Shown one piece after another: positions 22,382 through 24,168 of a DNA stretch of 24,168 bases. A program made the translations under genes and the position numbers. The stretch lies in the IMG/VR virus record IMGVR_UViG_3300027980_000096, positions 1 to 24,168 of that record. One strand, written 5' to 3'. Below the pieces are notes generated by a model. That model worked only from the letters and a program-made list of their open reading frames with translations, ran no database searches and had not been told where the DNA came from. This stretch comes from a virus. How positions within the stretch are numbered: the first letter of the stretch is position 1; every line of letters starts with the position of its first letter.

Positions 22382-22419
22382 AAAAAGCGCCCCCGCCAAA
22401 TATGCAGTCTGGCGGGGGC
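22380..22419 (-). terminator. Canonical intrinsic terminator between scaffold operon and capsid gene
   Basis: Read on the - strand, GCCCCCGCCA pairs perfectly with TGGCGGGGGC (10 pairs, 11-base loop), followed by GC and seven T. This is the clearest intrinsic terminator in the window. It lies about 27 bases after the AT-hook gene. In the + direction no T-tract follows, so it acts on leftward transcription only. Confidence 0.88.
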
Positions 22420-22445
22420 TGGCGGCGGGTAACAAGGGGAAGGGA

Positions 22446-22601
22446 TTACCCGTCGCCTTTGGGCGGTCGTCCTCGACGTTTTGGCTTTTCGTCGCCCCCT
22501 TTGATCCACTCGTAATAGGTTTGAGCGTTTTTGACCGTCAAATCGGGCTGTCCAGCCTGACCTAATTCAAGGCATTTAAGTTTCAATTCCTCGTCGGTCA
22601 T
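22446..22601 (-). CDS. 51-residue AT-hook-like protein coupled to the scaffold gene
   Basis: The ATG at 22601 overlaps the stop of the scaffold gene (ATGA). The 51 residues run MTDEELKLKCLELGQAGQ, continue through NAQTYYEWIKGGDE, and end KPKRRGRPPKGDG. The final segment has the RGRP core of an AT-hook with flanking lysines and arginines, which binds the minor groove of AT-rich DNA. Small GRPPK-tailed proteins occur next to head genes in other phages, but their role is not settled. DNA binding during packaging or transcription control of the adjacent AT-rich region are both possible. Confidence 0.72.
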   Translation of the reverse strand: MTDEELKLKCLELGQAGQPDLTVKNAQTYYEWIKGGDEKPKRRGRPPKGDG

Positions 22602-23422
22602 GCCGCGTCACCGTGAGCGCGTTCAAACAACCGCTGCACTTGTTTAACCAAGCCAGCGTGTTCCGGGTGACGGCGATTTGTATAAGCCGGGTTTGCCATA
22701 ATCTTTTGAGCCTCAAGGCGTGCCTCTTCTGGCGTGAGAGCCGTCTGGCCACCGTTGGTCGGGCCAATCAACTCTTTGTCCGGCATCGTCGCCTTGGCGA
22801 TTTGCGCAAACGCCTCAAGCACTGCGGGGTGATTTCCGAGACCAGATGTGTCCATGATTTGAGCAAGATCATCGCCGCCGTACTTTTCAAACGCTTTCTT
22901 CGCAAAATCGACATTCTGATCGTAAGCCCTGCCCCATTTTTCACGCAGCGCCGCCTCGCCTTCTTCTAGCGAAGCCGCTTGCTGATCGGCCATTTGCGAC
23001 ATACCTTGACCTTGCAGTTCAGCGTACCAACCAAACAATTCGGAGACTTGCTGCTGGTTCATGCCAAGCGAATGCGCCTTTTCCCGAAAAGCGTTCATCG
23101 TGCCTTCGTCAAATGCCGACTTCACTTCGTCAGGGATATTTTCCGGCAAGGCCAATTCGTATTCAGTCGCATCTTCTGGCCGACCGAGAAAATTATAAAC
23201 ATCGTTCCAATCGTCCTCGGTGACGGGCTTGCTGATCTTGTCCCGGCCAAGGTGCGATTGCAGATTGATATGCGCTGCCGCCAGCTTTTCAATGCTGTCG
23301 TATTTCCCAAGCGTGGGGTTTTCTCGAATGTCCTCCGGCAAGGACGAGCGCCACGTTTCTTCTGCGGCGGTCGCTTCCGGTGCCGCAGTATCCGCTTCGG
23401 CGGGTGCGTTTTCTTCAGACAT
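22598..23422 (-). CDS. Head scaffolding protein
   Basis: The ATG at 23422 follows AGGAG by ten bases; an in-frame TTG at 23431 lies too close to it. The 274-residue protein has an acidic Ala/Glu-rich N-terminus (ENAPAEADTAAPEATAAEE), then WRSSLPEDIRENPTLGKYDS, and YELALPENIPDEV, all typical of phage scaffold proteins. The middle is helical and the C-terminus is basic (RRHPEHAGLVKQVQRLFERA), as expected for the capsid-binding end. Gene order portal, Bbp19-like, scaffold, capsid supports the call. It directs assembly of the procapsid and then leaves. Confidence 0.88.
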   Translation of the reverse strand: MSEENAPAEADTAAPEATAAEETWRSSLPEDIRENPTLGKYDSIEKLAAAHINLQSHLGRDKISKPVTEDDWNDVYNFLGRPEDATEYELALPENIPDEVKSAFDEGTMNAFREKAHSLGMNQQQVSELFGWYAELQGQGMSQMADQQAASLEEGEAALREKWGRAYDQNVDFAKKAFEKYGGDDLAQIMDTSGLGNHPAVLEAFAQIAKATMPDKELIGPTNGGQTALTPEEARLEAQKIMANPAYTNRRHPEHAGLVKQVQRLFERAHGDAA

Positions 23423-23672
23423 TGCTTTCAATCTCCTGTGCTAATTCAAGGAACCGCTCCGGCGTTTCATCCAAAGCGGTAAGGATCATAAGGGCTGCGT
23501 TACGCATGCCCTCATTAAAAATGGCGTCCTCCGGCCTTTGTCCGTGGACATAGGACGGTTGCAGGACGCCACACTCACGGCAGATGTGAGACAAGACGCG
23601 CTTGCCCTCATTGGTGCCGAATACTAAACGATAATCAGCTTTGAGCGACTTCGTTGGCTGACTTTGCGACAT
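23415..23672 (-). CDS. Bbp19-like phage protein
   Basis: This is an 85-residue protein with AAAGGGG before the ATG. The sequence YRLVFGTNEGKRVLSHICRE, then a CGVLQPSY, the EDAIFNEGMRNAALMILTAL helix and a final acidic helix, fits the Bbp19 family of phage BPP-1 and relatives, whose members sit between portal and scaffold genes. Two cysteines (CRECGV) are nearby. The biological role is not established. It overlaps the portal end by 38 bases and the scaffold start by eight. Confidence 0.85.
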   Translation of the reverse strand: MSQSQPTKSLKADYRLVFGTNEGKRVLSHICRECGVLQPSYVHGQRPEDAIFNEGMRNAALMILTALDETPERFLELAQEIESNV

Positions 23673-24168
23673 TTACACCCCTTTCAATCAAGCCCATCGC
23701 TTGTTCACCCGCCGCCATTTGCTGCATCATGGCTTGGGCTTGCGCTTGGGCTTGTTGTTCCTCTTGAATTTCATTATCGGTCTTGAGTAGTTGCGGCGGC
23801 ACGCCGTTAATGTCGGCAATATACCGCACCGTGTCTGCGCCTTTAATCGTTGCGGCTGCTTGCGGGTCAAACGCTGCAACCGGGCCAGCTAATTCGAGCG
23901 TTCGCATAATTCCTTGCGTTTCTTGCTGACGCTGCGCTCGTGCCAACGGCGACACGTATTCGATTTGAAGATCAGCGCCTTCGATCACTTCCGGCGGCAT
24001 CGGCATGCGGTCAGAACGAACCAACACGCCAAAAATGCGCTCAATCATTGGGCCGAGAAATTCAGACTGCAAGCGTCCCAAGGTGGGGCCAAGCAGTCGC
24101 AACGTGCGCTCTGTGCGTTCAATGACTTCCGTCGCAGTCATCTGCGGCCCACCTTGGAACTGCAACTG
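23635..24168 (-). CDS. Portal (head-to-tail connector) protein, C-terminal part only
   Basis: The frame is open to the right edge, so the true start is outside the window; 177 residues remain. Visible are GGPQMTATEVIERTERTLRL, LGRLQSEFLGPMIERIFGVL and the ADLQIEYVSPLARAQRQQE segment, characteristic of T7-like head-tail connector portals, then a Q/A-rich helical tail (QEEQQAQAQAQAMMQQM). Portal proteins form the twelve-fold ring through which DNA is packaged. It overlaps the next gene by 38 bases. Confidence 0.88.
   Translation of the reverse strand, partial: QLQFQGGPQMTATEVIERTERTLRLLGPTLGRLQSEFLGPMIERIFGVLVRSDRMPMPPEVIEGADLQIEYVSPLARAQRQQETQGIMRTLELAGPVAAFDPQAAATIKGADTVRYIADINGVPPQLLKTDNEIQEEQQAQAQAQAMMQQMAAGEQAMGLIERGVNVAKSANEVAQS

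Noticed and set aside
22186-22509. A 107-codon - strand frame between scaffold and capsid genes
   Set aside because: It runs through the terminator and out of phase through the AT-hook gene, has odd composition (many C, S and R), and lacks a ribosome site. It is a shadow frame.

Overview
The window is part of the genome of a short-tailed, podovirus-type tailed phage (or a closely related prophage). The evidence is a near-complete head and tail module: portal C-terminus, Bbp19-like protein, scaffold, major capsid protein, tail tubular A- and B-like proteins, three ejection-type internal virion proteins, and a tail fibre with a T7-like N-terminus. The head genes resemble Bordetella phage BPP-1 relatives. 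Base composition is close to balanced. A holin resembling the three-TM holins of gene transfer agents hints at an alphaproteobacterial host, but this is a weak inference. I see no tRNA, CRISPR, insertion sequence or integrase.

Layout. (1) Positions 1-3963, + strand: a recombination and replication block with a DUF669-type ssDNA-binding protein, a Cas4/AddB-like Fe-S nuclease, a zinc-ribbon SF2 helicase and a VRR-NUC nuclease. The genes overlap or nearly abut, except for a terminator-like hairpin behind the ssDNA-binding protein. (2) Positions 3964-6415, + strand: twelve or so very small genes (25-101 codons) behind a good sigma70-like promoter. They include an HTH protein, a one-TM peptide, coiled-coil proteins and a Cys-rich protein; several are under 60 residues. 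(3) Positions 6412-10417, - strand: lysis and membrane genes (holin, M15-type endolysin, two secreted small proteins, three TM/coiled-coil proteins) with a metallophosphoesterase embedded. (4) Positions 10420-20567, - strand: tail fibre with its chaperone, ejection proteins and tail tube proteins. (5) Positions 20622-24168, - strand: head genes.

The two arms converge with overlapping stop codons at 6412-6415. The - strand genes are read right to left, and most start within 0-3 bases of the previous stop, so they form a tightly coupled late operon. The main interruption is 21935-22445, between the scaffold/AT-hook pair and the capsid gene. It holds a canonical - strand terminator, an AT-rich stretch with a possible promoter, and a 52-residue ORF facing the opposite way. 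A second hairpin with a UUCG loop lies between the capsid-side genes and the tail tube genes.

How the parts work together: the left arm would process and copy phage DNA; the small-gene cluster probably supplies host-interaction or regulatory peptides; the late arm builds the procapsid (portal, scaffold, capsid), then the tail and ejection apparatus, then lyses the cell. All functional calls come from reading motifs by eye; no database search was run.
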